Shown here: piece by piece, positions 7,383-15,521 of the stretch
Layout of the letters: each line of letters opens with the position of its first letter
How positions within the stretch are numbered: position 1 is the first letter of the stretch
From: JALYUM01 sp036688685
GTDB lineage: Bacteria > Pseudomonadota > Gammaproteobacteria > Burkholderiales > Burkholderiaceae_D
Direction of reading: 5' to 3'
DNA length: 64,000 bases
NCBI RefSeq assembly: GCF_036688685.1
Contig: NZ_JAQQPS010000003.1
Span: 186,001 to 250,000 of the forward strand
Made by a program: the position numbers and the translations under genes
Notes under the pieces: model-generated
Seen by the model: only the letters and a program-made list of their open reading frames with translations
What the model was told of the DNA's origin: nothing
Databases searched by the model: none

Positions 7383-9263
7383 TCAGCTGTTGTTGACCAC
7401 CAGGCGCGGCTCAGCCGCCCCAAAACGCTGGCGAATCGACGCTGCAATACCCTTGGCATCGAGCCCCACGCCGGCCAGCAAGGTGGCCGGATCGCCATGG
7501 TCGATGAACACGTCCGGCAAACCGAGCATCAGGATCGGTTTCACGATGCCAAGGCTGGCCAGCGCTTCGGCCACCGCTGAACCGGCGCCACCCATGATGG
7601 CGCCCTCTTCCACCGTCACCAGGTAGTCGTGCGACTCGGCCAGGCGTTTCACCAGTTCGACGTCGAGCGGCTTCACGAAACGCATATTGGCCACTGTGGC
7701 GCCCAGCTCCGCGCCGGCGGCGACGCTTGGCGCCACCATCGAACCGAACGCCAGGATCGCGACGCTTTTACCCTCGCGCTTGATCTCGCCTTTGCCCAGC
7801 GCAAGCGAGGTCAAGGCCTGATCCACCACCGCCCCGATGCCGGCGCCGCGCGGATAGCGCACCGCGGCCGGGCCGTTGTAGTGAAACGCGGTGGTGAGCA
7901 TCTGGCGGCACTCGTTTTCGTCCGATGCGGCCATCACGACCATGTTCGGGATACAGCGCAGGAACGGGATGTCGTAGTTACCGGCGTGGGTGGCACCGTC
8001 GGCGCCGACCAGGCCGGCGCGGTCCAGCGCAAACGTCACGTCCAGGTTTTGCAGGGCCACGTCGTGGATCAGCTGGTCGTAGCCGCGTTGCAGGAACGTG
8101 GAATAGATCGCCACGACCGGCTTCATGCCTTCGGCCGCCAGGCCGGCACCGAACGTCACCGCGTGCTGCTCGGCGATGCCGACGTCAAAATAACGTTCCT
8201 TGAACTGCTGCTCGAAGCGCACCATGCCAGAACCCTCGCGCATGGCTGGCGTGATGCCGACCAGGCGCTTGTCGGCAGCGGCCATGTCGCACAGCCAGTT
8301 GCCGAAGACTTCGGTGTAGGTCATCTTGCCGGCCGCGGTGGCCGGCTTGATGCCTTCGGTCGGATTGAACTTGCCGGTGCCGTGATACAGGATGGGTTCG
8401 GCTTCGGCCAGCTTGTAGCCCTGGCCCTTCTTGGTGACCACGTGCAGGAACTGCGGGCCCTTGAGCTTCTTGATGTTTTCCAGCGTCGGAATCAGCGAGT
8501 CGAGGTCGTGGCCATCGATCGGGCCGATGTAGTTGAAACCGAATTCTTCGAACATGGTGGCCGGGACCACCATGCCCTTGGCGTGTTCTTCCAGGCGCTT
8601 GGCCAGTTGCAGCACCGGGCCGGGCAGCACGGTCTTGCCGACATTTTTGGCGGCGGCGTAGAACTGGCCGCTCATCAGGCGCGCCAGGTAGCGGTTCAGC
8701 GCGCCGACTGGCGGCGAAATCGACATGTCGTTATCGTTGAGCACCACCAGCAGGTTGCAGTCTTCTTCCACGCCGGCGTTGTTGAGTGCCTCGAAAGCCA
8801 TCCCGGCGGTCATGGAACCGTCGCCGATGACGGCGATCGCGTGGCGGTGCTCGCCCTTGATGCGGGCGGCCGAGGCCATGCCGAGGGCGGCCGAAATCGA
8901 GGTCGACGAGTGTGCGGTGCCGAAGGTGTCGTACTCACTCTCGTCGCGCTTCGGAAAGCCGGAGACGCCGCCGAACTGGCGCAGCGTGTGCATGCGGTCG
9001 CGCCGGCCAGTGAGGATTTTGTGCGAATAAGTCTGGTGGCCCACGTCCCAGACGATGCGGTCGTACGGCGTATTGAACACGTAATGCAGCGCGATGGTCA
9101 GTTCGACCGTACCGAGGTTGGACGACAAATGGCCGCCCGTTTTCGATACCGAGTCGAGCAGATAGCTGCGCAGTTCGTCCGCCAGCGGGATCAGCTGTGC
9201 GCGGGTGAGCTGGCGCAACTGCGCCGGTTCGTTAATATTTTCAAGCAAATTGAGCTGGTTCAT
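7383..9263 (-). CDS. dxs: 1-deoxy-D-xylulose-5-phosphate synthase
   Basis: A 626-aa thiamine-diphosphate enzyme that joins pyruvate and glyceraldehyde 3-phosphate in the first step of the MEP isoprenoid pathway. Visible are the N-terminal ThDP-binding half (VWDVGHQTYSHKILTGRRD, GDGSMTAGMAFEALN with the GDG...N cofactor motif), the transketolase-like middle domain (DVGIAEQHAVTFGAGLA with the catalytic Glu) and the C-terminal domain. Length matches the family. It is the last gene of xseB-ispA-dxs: its ATG directly follows the ispA stop without any gap, implying translational coupling. Confidence 0.97.
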   Translation of the reverse strand: MNQLNLLENINEPAQLRQLTRAQLIPLADELRSYLLDSVSKTGGHLSSNLGTVELTIALHYVFNTPYDRIVWDVGHQTYSHKILTGRRDRMHTLRQFGGVSGFPKRDESEYDTFGTAHSSTSISAALGMASAARIKGEHRHAIAVIGDGSMTAGMAFEALNNAGVEEDCNLLVVLNDNDMSISPPVGALNRYLARLMSGQFYAAAKNVGKTVLPGPVLQLAKRLEEHAKGMVVPATMFEEFGFNYIGPIDGHDLDSLIPTLENIKKLKGPQFLHVVTKKGQGYKLAEAEPILYHGTGKFNPTEGIKPATAAGKMTYTEVFGNWLCDMAAADKRLVGITPAMREGSGMVRFEQQFKERYFDVGIAEQHAVTFGAGLAAEGMKPVVAIYSTFLQRGYDQLIHDVALQNLDVTFALDRAGLVGADGATHAGNYDIPFLRCIPNMVVMAASDENECRQMLTTAFHYNGPAAVRYPRGAGIGAVVDQALTSLALGKGEIKREGKSVAILAFGSMVAPSVAAGAELGATVANMRFVKPLDVELVKRLAESHDYLVTVEEGAIMGGAGSAVAEALASLGIVKPILMLGLPDVFIDHGDPATLLAGVGLDAKGIAASIRQRFGAAEPRLVVNNS

Positions 9264-10154
9264 TTAAGCCTTCCGCTGCACGATCAGGTCCGCCAACTCG
9301 CGCAGCCTGCGTGCTTGTTCTCCGAACGGGGCCAGCGCTTCATGCGCCGTGTCCCGCAATTGTTGTGCCAGCGCGCGCGAGGGTGCCAGGCCAAGGATCG
9401 AGACGTAGGTCGGCTTGTTGGCCGCCGCGTCCTTGCCCGCCGTTTTGCCCAGCGTAGCAGAATCGGCCGTTGCGTCGAGCACGTCATCGACCACCTGGAA
9501 CGCCAGGCCGATCGCATTCGCGTAGGTCTCCAGCGCGGCTTGCTCGTGCGCGTCCAGCTGCTTGCCGCACATGGCGCCAAGCAGCACGGCCGCACGCAGC
9601 AAGGCGCCGGTTTTCAGTTGGTGCATGCGCTCGAGCTGCGCCAAAGAGAGGCTGAGGCCAACGCTGTCGAGGTCGATGGCCTGGCCGCCGCACATGCCGT
9701 TTGATCCCGCGGCCTGCGCCAGCAGTTTCAGCATGGCGACCAGGCGCTCGGGCGGCATCGATGGGGACGCCGCCAGCACCTCGAAGGCCTGCGCCTGCAG
9801 GGCGTCGCCCACCAGCAGCGCGGTCGCTTCGTCGTAGGCAATGTGGACCGTCGGTTTGCCGCGGCGCAGGGCGTCGTCGTCCATGCACGGCATGTCGTCG
9901 TGCACCAGCGAGTAGGCATGGATCATTTCGACCGCCGCGGCGGCGCGCGCCAGGGTTTGCGGGTCGGCGGTGAACAGTTCGCCACTGGCATAGGCCAGCA
10001 GCGGACGGACGCGCTTGCCGCCGCCCAGTACGGTGTAGCGCATCGCTTCGTGCAGCTTGAGCGGGACCGTGTCTGCTTTCGGCAACAGCGCCTCCAGGGC
10101 CCGTTCGGAGCGGGCCTGGGTGTCCTGCATCCATGCGTCGAAATCGACCGTCAT
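9264..10154 (-). CDS. ispA: Farnesyl diphosphate synthase (polyprenyl synthetase)
   Basis: A 296-aa trans-prenyltransferase that condenses isopentenyl diphosphate onto DMAPP and GPP. Both aspartate-rich motifs are present: the first in HDDMPCMDDD, the second in QVVDDVLD, along with GGGKRVRPLL near the N-terminus. The two extra residues inside the first Asp-rich motif are typical of bacterial FPP synthases. It overlaps xseB upstream by four bases and abuts dxs downstream, so precursor synthesis and chain elongation are co-expressed. Confidence 0.95.
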   Translation of the reverse strand: MTVDFDAWMQDTQARSERALEALLPKADTVPLKLHEAMRYTVLGGGKRVRPLLAYASGELFTADPQTLARAAAAVEMIHAYSLVHDDMPCMDDDALRRGKPTVHIAYDEATALLVGDALQAQAFEVLAASPSMPPERLVAMLKLLAQAAGSNGMCGGQAIDLDSVGLSLSLAQLERMHQLKTGALLRAAVLLGAMCGKQLDAHEQAALETYANAIGLAFQVVDDVLDATADSATLGKTAGKDAAANKPTYVSILGLAPSRALAQQLRDTAHEALAPFGEQARRLRELADLIVQRKA

Positions 10155-10405
10155 TGCTCGCCCTCGCCGGCAAACGGCTTGAGCATGTCGCCTTCCAGCA
10201 CCTTGACCTGGGACTCGACTTTTTCCAGCTGGCCAGCGCAGAACTTGACCAGCTCGGCGCCGCGCGCATAGGCGGACACCGACGCTTCCAGCGGCAAGGC
10301 GCCGCCTTCCATCTGGGTGACCAGTTCAGCCAGTTCGGCCATGGCCTGCTCGAAGCTGGCCGGTGCCGTGGCGCTGGCTGCGGGTGCGGAAAATGTATTT
10401 GGCAT
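10151..10405 (-). CDS. xseB: Exodeoxyribonuclease VII small subunit
   Basis: An 84-aa protein with the XseB helical hairpin: SFEQAMAELAELVTQMEGG followed by LPLEASVSAYARGAELVKFC. It is the small subunit that binds the XseA catalytic subunit of the single-strand-specific nuclease; xseA is not in the window. It has an N-terminal extension of about 15 Ala/Ser/Pro-rich residues. It is the first gene of the operon and overlaps ispA by ATGA, the common arrangement in beta- and gammaproteobacteria. Confidence 0.93.
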   Translation of the reverse strand: MPNTFSAPAASATAPASFEQAMAELAELVTQMEGGALPLEASVSAYARGAELVKFCAGQLEKVESQVKVLEGDMLKPFAGEGEQ

Positions 10406-10540
10406 AAATGCTTTATGAAAAAAAGCGACGTGCCGGCGCTTGGTGGCGACAGCCGAGTCTAATCGCGTATTTTAGACCAAACCACCCCCCGCGTGGACCA
10501 ACTCTGTCTTGCAAGACGCACAACGCAATCCTGCATACTG

Positions 10541-10571
10541 CTGACCGGTGCTGCGCGTTACCGGATATAAT
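10541..10571 (+). promoter_or_regulatory. Candidate sigma70 promoter for the Rieske oxygenase gene
   Basis: A perfect TATAAT lies at 10566-10571, with a TTGACA-like CTGACC about 19 bases upstream. It is 88 bases ahead of the ATG at 10659, inside the 253-base gap between xseB and the oxygenase gene. The wide spacer weakens the call. Confidence 0.38.
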
Positions 10572-10658
10572 CGCCGGTTCTGTCCGAAATACCGTATTGC
10601 GACACCCAAAATACTGGTCTTTCTCTTCCTGAGGTACGCATATTAAAGGGGGGTTGGG

Positions 10659-11759
10659 ATGTCCGATCTGGCTACCCACGCCAAGCTGGCGCGTTCGTGC
10701 GCGCAGCTTCCAGTCAATGTCTATTTTGACGAAGCGTTGTTGCAGCGTGAAATGCAGCAGTTATTCCGGTCTGGCCCGCGCTACGTGGGCCACGAACTGA
10801 TGGTGCCCGAGGTCGGCGACTTCGCCACGCTGAAGGCGGAACATGAAGGCCGCATGCTGGTGCGCAATGGCGCTGGCATCGAGGTGCTGTCGAACGTCTG
10901 CCGCCATCGCCAGGCGCTGATGTTTAATGGCCGCGGCAACGCCAACAACATCGTCTGCCCGCTGCACCGCTGGACCTACGACCTCAAGGGCGAGCTGATC
11001 GGCGCACCGCACTTCCCGGAAACGCCGTGCCTGAACCTGTCGAAAACCCCGCTGCAAAGCTGGAACGGCTTGTTGTTCGAGCAGAACGGCTACAACGTCA
11101 TGGAAAAACTGTCGACCTTGTCGGTGACGCAGGACTTCGATTTTTCCGGCTATATGTTCGACCACGTCGAAGTCAATACGCTCGATTACAACTGGAAGAC
11201 GTTCATTGAGGTGTACCTCGAGGATTACCACGTCGAGCCGTTTCACGCGGGCCTGGGTGGCTTTGTGTCATGCGACGATTTGCGCTGGGACTTCGGCAGC
11301 GACTACAGCGTGCAAACGGTTGGCGTGAACCGCGGGCTGGGCAAGGCCGGCTCGAAGGTCTACCAAAAATGGCAGGAGCAGGTGCTGAAATTTCGCGGTG
11401 GCGTGCCGCCGGAAAAAGGCGCGATCTGGTTCACGCTGTACCCGAACATCATGGTTGAGTGGTATCCGCACGTGCTGGTGGTGTCGACGCTGTGGCCGGA
11501 AGGCCCGCAAAAGACCCGCAACGTGGTCGAGTTCTATTATCCGGAAGAGATCGTGCTGTTCGAGCGCGAGTTCATCGAAGCCGAACGCGCGGCGTATATG
11601 GAAACGGCGGTCGAGGACGACGAAATCGCCATGCGCATGGACGCCGGCCGCAAGATTTTACTGGCGCGCGGCGTCAATGAAGTGGGGCCGTACCAGTCGC
11701 CGATGGAAGACGGCATGCAGCATTTTCACGAGTGGTACCGCAGTAATATCGATATTTAA
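10659..11759 (+). CDS. Rieske-type aromatic ring-hydroxylating oxygenase alpha subunit
   Basis: A 366-aa protein with an N-terminal Rieske [2Fe-2S] domain (C81-x-H83 and C100-x2-H103). The C-terminal catalytic domain has the mononuclear-iron motif LEDYHVEPFHAGL, in which the two His bind iron and the preceding acidic residue bridges to the Rieske centre. This is the alpha-subunit architecture of ring-hydroxylating oxygenases and related Rieske monooxygenases and demethylases. No beta subunit, ferredoxin or reductase gene is nearby, so electron donors must come from elsewhere and the substrate cannot be inferred. A strong hairpin terminator follows the stop, so it is probably monocistronic. 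Confidence 0.88.
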   Translation: MSDLATHAKLARSCAQLPVNVYFDEALLQREMQQLFRSGPRYVGHELMVPEVGDFATLKAEHEGRMLVRNGAGIEVLSNVCRHRQALMFNGRGNANNIVCPLHRWTYDLKGELIGAPHFPETPCLNLSKTPLQSWNGLLFEQNGYNVMEKLSTLSVTQDFDFSGYMFDHVEVNTLDYNWKTFIEVYLEDYHVEPFHAGLGGFVSCDDLRWDFGSDYSVQTVGVNRGLGKAGSKVYQKWQEQVLKFRGGVPPEKGAIWFTLYPNIMVEWYPHVLVVSTLWPEGPQKTRNVVEFYYPEEIVLFEREFIEAERAAYMETAVEDDEIAMRMDAGRKILLARGVNEVGPYQSPMEDGMQHFHEWYRSNIDI

Positions 11760-11766
11760 AACAAAG

Positions 11767-11800
11767 ACGGCGCACGGGATTTGTCCCCTGCGCCGTTTTA
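11767..11800 (+). terminator. Rho-independent terminator after the Rieske oxygenase
   Basis: The arm ACGGCGCAcGGGA pairs with TCCCcTGCGCCGT across a tiny loop and is followed by a short T run (TTTTA). It begins eight bases after the stop codon. Confidence 0.8.
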
Positions 11801-11814
11801 CTTAGAAAGTAGCA

Positions 11815-12729
11815 ATGGCTTCGTTGTGGATGTTGTTCGCCAGTTTCGCCTTTGCCGCCATGGGCGCGGCGGTGAAAATGGCATCGGAATTGTATTCGAC
11901 CTCGGAAATCGTGATGTACCGCGGCCTGGTCGGCGCGGTGATCCTGGGCGGCATGATCGTCGCGCGCGGCCTCACGCTGCGCACCCGCTACCCGCGCGAA
12001 CACGTGGTGCGCAGCCTGGTCGGCGTGATCTCGCTGTGGTTGTGGTTTTACGCGATCGGCAAATTGCCGCTGGCGACCGCCGTCACCCTCAATTACATGG
12101 CGCCGATCTGGATCGCGGCCGCGCTGTTTTGCGCCGGCTGGTGGCAGCGCAAGAATCACGTCGAGTGGCCGCTGATCTTGGCTGTCTTGATGAGCTTTGT
12201 CGGCGTGACGCTGGCCCTGCAACCGGCCGTTGAAATGAAACAGTGGTTCGGCGCCCTGGCCGGCCTGGTGTCGTCCGTGATTTCCGCGATGGCCTATATG
12301 CAGGTGCGCAAACTGGGCCAGATGGGCGAACCGGAATACCGGGTTGTGTTCTTCTTTTCGCTGACCACGACCATCGTTGGCCTGGCCGGCACCTTTACCG
12401 ATGGCGCGGCGCCAGTGCTGCACGCGCACACCCTGCACGGCGGCCTGCTGGTGTTTGCCATCGGCTTTTGCGGCCTGCTGGGGCAAATGGCCATGACGCG
12501 CGCCTACCGCACCGGCAGCGTGCTGGTGGTTGCCAACCTGCAATACACCGGCATCATTTTTTCCTGCCTGTGGGGCATGTTTTTGTGGGGCGACCGCTTC
12601 GACGCCATCGTCTGGCTGGGCATGGGCGTGATCCTCGTGTCCGGCATTGCGGCAACGTTCTACAATACCCGCAGCACGGCGCGCGGCGCCGTCATTGAAA
12701 AGACCGACCCGATTGCCGCCGAACTCTAG
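11815..12729 (+). CDS. DMT-superfamily EamA-type transporter
   Basis: A 304-aa integral membrane protein with about ten hydrophobic segments in two EamA repeats. The first starts at the N-terminus (MASLWMLFASFAFAAMGAAV) and the second near residue 145 (FGALAGLVSSVISAMAYMQV). These are typically inner-membrane exporters of metabolites or amino acids; the substrate cannot be told from sequence. The ATG sits 14 bases after the preceding terminator and lacks a strong Shine-Dalgarno. The sulfurtransferase gene starts nine bases after its stop, so the two are probably one transcript. Confidence 0.9.
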   Translation: MASLWMLFASFAFAAMGAAVKMASELYSTSEIVMYRGLVGAVILGGMIVARGLTLRTRYPREHVVRSLVGVISLWLWFYAIGKLPLATAVTLNYMAPIWIAAALFCAGWWQRKNHVEWPLILAVLMSFVGVTLALQPAVEMKQWFGALAGLVSSVISAMAYMQVRKLGQMGEPEYRVVFFFSLTTTIVGLAGTFTDGAAPVLHAHTLHGGLLVFAIGFCGLLGQMAMTRAYRTGSVLVVANLQYTGIIFSCLWGMFLWGDRFDAIVWLGMGVILVSGIAATFYNTRSTARGAVIEKTDPIAAEL

Positions 12730-12738
12730 GAGTAGACC

Positions 12739-13563
12739 ATGCACACAACGCTGATCTCCGCGCCCGACCTCGCGGCCCATATCACTGACCCGAAGTGGGT
12801 GGTCGTCGATTGCCGCCACGACCTGATGAACCTGGCGGCGGGACGCGCCGCCTACAACGCCGGCCACTTGCCGGGTGCCCGCTTCGCCGACATGGAAACC
12901 CAGTTGTCGGGCGAAAAATACGCTGAACACGGCGTGTTCCGGGGGCGCCATCCGTTGCCGGACCGCACCGCGCTGCTGGCGACGCTGCGCGAATGGGGCA
13001 TTGACGACGACAGCCAGGTCGTCGCCGTCGACGCGCATGGCGGCATGTACGCGGCGCGGCTGTGGTTTTTGCTGCGCTGGATAGGGCATGCCGCGGTGGC
13101 CGTGCTCGACGGCGGAATGCAGACTTGGGAAGCACTCGACACGACCGTGCCAACCCCGGCACCCGGCACCATCACATTAAAAGCGGCGCTGGTCGACACC
13201 ATCGAGGCGGACCAGGTTCTGGTGCACGGTAACATCGTCGACGCGCGCGCGCCCGACCGCTTCCGCGGCGAGAACGAAACGATCGACCCAGTCGGCGGCC
13301 ACATTCCCGGCGCCAGAAACCGCTTCTTCAAGGATAACCTGGGGCCGGACGGGCGCTTCAAGGACGCGGCGCAACTGCGCGCGGAACTGGCGCCCATCGT
13401 CGGCGATGCCACGGCCAGCGTGATGCAGTGCGGCTCCGGCGTGACCGCCTGCCACAACCTGCTGGCCCTCGAAGTGGCCGGCATGCCGGGTGCCAAACTG
13501 TATCCGGGCTCGTGGAGCGAATGGGTGAGCGATCCGGCGCGGCCGGTCGCTACTGGAAACTAG
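12739..13563 (+). CDS. sseA: Thiosulfate / 3-mercaptopyruvate sulfurtransferase (tandem rhodanese)
   Basis: A 274-aa two-domain rhodanese. The N-terminal, inactive domain has VDCRHDL and GHLPGARFADME. The C-terminal domain has VDARAPDRFRGE, GHIPGARNRFF and the active loop with Cys231 in CGSGVTAC. The CGSG loop resembles that of mercaptopyruvate sulfurtransferases, while classical thiosulfate rhodaneses usually carry CRKG, so the mercaptopyruvate activity is favoured. It lies nine bases after the transporter gene, and GGAG precedes the ATG. Confidence 0.9.
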   Translation: MHTTLISAPDLAAHITDPKWVVVDCRHDLMNLAAGRAAYNAGHLPGARFADMETQLSGEKYAEHGVFRGRHPLPDRTALLATLREWGIDDDSQVVAVDAHGGMYAARLWFLLRWIGHAAVAVLDGGMQTWEALDTTVPTPAPGTITLKAALVDTIEADQVLVHGNIVDARAPDRFRGENETIDPVGGHIPGARNRFFKDNLGPDGRFKDAAQLRAELAPIVGDATASVMQCGSGVTACHNLLALEVAGMPGAKLYPGSWSEWVSDPARPVATGN

Positions 13564-13564
13564 A

Positions 13565-14338
13565 TCAGTGGCCGTGCGTCAGCACCAGCACGATGATCAC
13601 ACCCAAGGCGATCAGCGCCACCTGCGGAATCGATTCGCGCACCGTGGCGCGGCGCTGCATCTGCGGCATCAGGTCACTGACCGCAATGTAGATGAAGCCG
13701 GATGAGGCGAACACCAGCACGTAGGGAATCAGGCCGCTGGCGCGGTCCAGCGTGAAGTAGCCGAGCAAGCCGCCGGCCACCGCCATCAGGCTGCACAGTA
13801 AATTGAAGACATAGGCGCGCGTGCGCGAAAAGCCGGCATTGAGCAGCACGATGAAGTCGCCGATTTCCTGCGGGATTTCGTGGGCGATGATGGCAACACC
13901 GGTGACGATGCCCAGCGCCGGATCGGCCAGGAAGGCCGCGGCGATCAGGATGCCATCGGTGAAGTTGTGCATGCCGTCGCCGATCAGAATCATCCAGCCG
14001 GCCTTGCCCGCTTCCATCGCATCGTGGCCGTGGGCGTGATGGTGGCCGTCGCCCTCGTGGTGATGCGAGTGGCGCAGCACCGCCAGTTTCTCCAGCAGGA
14101 AAAAGGCCAGCAAGCCGCCCAGCAGGGTAGCAAACAGGCTGCGCGGGTCGGCGCTGGACTCGAACGCTTCCGGCAAGGCGTGCAGCAAGGACGTCGACAG
14201 CATGATGCCGACCGACAGGCTGACCATCTTCTCGACCAACTTGGAGAGCAAGGTAAAGGAAAAGATGGCAGCAGCGGTAATGCTGACGACGCCAGCGAGT
14301 AGCGTGGCGCCTAAAATGGAGATGAGAATCGGGTCGAT
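13565..14338 (-). CDS. ZIP-family divalent metal transporter with an apparent ATC start
   Basis: A ZIP-family protein of 257 aa if begun at 14338. It shows the His-rich cytoplasmic loop (HSHHHEGDGHHHAHGHD) and the metal-site helices GDGMHNFTDGI and IAHEIPQEIGDF, which form the transport pathway for Zn2+ or related ions. The first canonical in-frame start is a TTG at 14249-14251, but coding continues upstream as DPILISILGATLLAGVVS, the expected first membrane helix. No ATG, GTG or TTG exists in that stretch before the stop. AAGAGG lies 7 bases ahead of ATC at 14336-14338, so I place the start there. It is convergent with sseA and ends one base away from it. Confidence 0.82.
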   Translation of the reverse strand: MDPILISILGATLLAGVVSITAAAIFSFTLLSKLVEKMVSLSVGIMLSTSLLHALPEAFESSADPRSLFATLLGGLLAFFLLEKLAVLRHSHHHEGDGHHHAHGHDAMEAGKAGWMILIGDGMHNFTDGILIAAAFLADPALGIVTGVAIIAHEIPQEIGDFIVLLNAGFSRTRAYVFNLLCSLMAVAGGLLGYFTLDRASGLIPYVLVFASSGFIYIAVSDLMPQMQRRATVRESIPQVALIALGVIIVLVLTHGH

Positions 14339-14419
14339 TTGGTAGCCTCTTGTGCGGGTATTGCTGTCTCAGCAAGGCGGGCATTGTACTCGCCCGTACC
14401 TGCACTTGCCCTCGGGCAG

Positions 14420-15301
14420 TTAAATGACCCCGTGTTCCTTGAACCAGGCCGTGGCGCGCGCCCAACCATCCCTGGCGTCCTTCTCCACATAACTCGGACG
14501 GTAGTCGGCGTGGAATGCATGGCCGGAGTCGGCAAACACCACGAAGGTCGAGCCACTCTTGCCTTTCGCCAGTTCGCCTTTCATTTTCTCGATCGAGGTT
14601 TGCGGGATGCCGCTGTCCTTGGCGCCGTACAGGCCCAGAACCGGCACCGTCAGTTTGGCGGCAAAATCGATCGGGTTGCTTGGCGTGTACTGGTTGGGCG
14701 TGCCTTCCAGGCGGCCGTACCACGCAACGCCGGCTTTGACGTTCGGGTTGTGGCTGGCATACAGCCAGGTAATCCGGCCGCCCCAGCAAAAGCCGGTGAT
14801 GCCGAGCTTGTCGATATTGCCATTGTTTTGTTTGGCCCAGGCGACCACGGCGTCGAGGTCGGACAGCACTTGCGCGTCCGGCGTCTTGCCGACGATGTCG
14901 CGCATCAGCACGTCGCGTTCGGCGTGGACGGCGTCGCCCTGGCGCACGAACAGGTCGGGCGCGATGGCCAGGTAGCCCAGCTTGGCGAAGCGGCGCGCGA
15001 CGTCGGCGATGTGCTCATGGACGCCGAAAATTTCGGAGATCACCAGGATGACGGGCAGGTTGTTCTTGCCTTCCGGCTGCGCGCGGTAGAACGGGACGGC
15101 CTGGCCGGCAATGTTCAACGTGACGGTGCCGGCGGTCAGGCCGGTGGTGTCGGTCTTGATCACGGACTGGGCCACCACTGGCATGGCAGCCAGGGCGAAG
15201 CTCGAGCCGAGGGCTGCTTTCAGAAAGTCGCGCCGCTCGACGCCGTCAGAAAACCTGGCGTTGTCGAGCAGGCTGGCGTAGTCGTTGACGATGTCTTTCA
15301 T
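14420..15301 (-). CDS. Tat-exported dienelactone hydrolase-family protein
   Basis: A 293-aa alpha/beta hydrolase of the dienelactone hydrolase family. I chose the ATG at 15299-15301 because GGAGG lies five bases before it; a further ATG 17 codons upstream has no such support. The N-terminus carries a twin-arginine signal (ERRDFLKAALG then a hydrophobic stretch to PVVAQ), so the enzyme is probably periplasmic. The nucleophile is the Cys in GFCWGG, with the acid in YGAKDSGIP and the His in DSGHAFHAD completing the triad. The natural substrate is unknown; the export signal separates it from cytoplasmic chlorocatechol-pathway enzymes. Confidence 0.88.
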   Translation of the reverse strand: MKDIVNDYASLLDNARFSDGVERRDFLKAALGSSFALAAMPVVAQSVIKTDTTGLTAGTVTLNIAGQAVPFYRAQPEGKNNLPVILVISEIFGVHEHIADVARRFAKLGYLAIAPDLFVRQGDAVHAERDVLMRDIVGKTPDAQVLSDLDAVVAWAKQNNGNIDKLGITGFCWGGRITWLYASHNPNVKAGVAWYGRLEGTPNQYTPSNPIDFAAKLTVPVLGLYGAKDSGIPQTSIEKMKGELAKGKSGSTFVVFADSGHAFHADYRPSYVEKDARDGWARATAWFKEHGVI

Positions 15302-15371
15302 GCAGTCCTCCGGCAAATGGTTGGGTTGTAATATTAACAGCGGCATCGTCATTTATACCCCTACACGCAAT

Positions 15372-15482
15372 ACCGTCATCCCGGCGCAGGCCGGGATCCA
15401 TAGCATGCAGCCGTGAGCCATCAAACTAAACAACTTCGGAGAAGTGTTATCGGCCCCGGCCTGCGCCGGGGTGACGGTTTTT
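15372..15482. repeat. REP/BIME-like palindrome pair, copy B
   Basis: The first unit is accgtcatCCCGGC-gca-GGCCGGGatccatagc. The second, inverted unit is GCCCCGGC-ctgc-GCCGGGGtgacggttttt, giving mirrored accgtca/tgacggt outer arms. It lies in the 220-base gap between the dienelactone hydrolase gene and the polA stop. Copy C at 54661-54748 has the same two units in the opposite order, and copy A at 7296-7379 is a diverged relative. Confidence 0.8.
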
Positions 15483-15521
15483 AAGGCGATGGGTAATGCC
15501 GGCGTCTGTGGTTTGAGAATC

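Noticed and set aside
7629..9704. 691-codon plus-strand frame across dxs and ispA
   Set aside because: Antisense to two well-supported enzymes; composition is shadow-like and no domain is recognisable.
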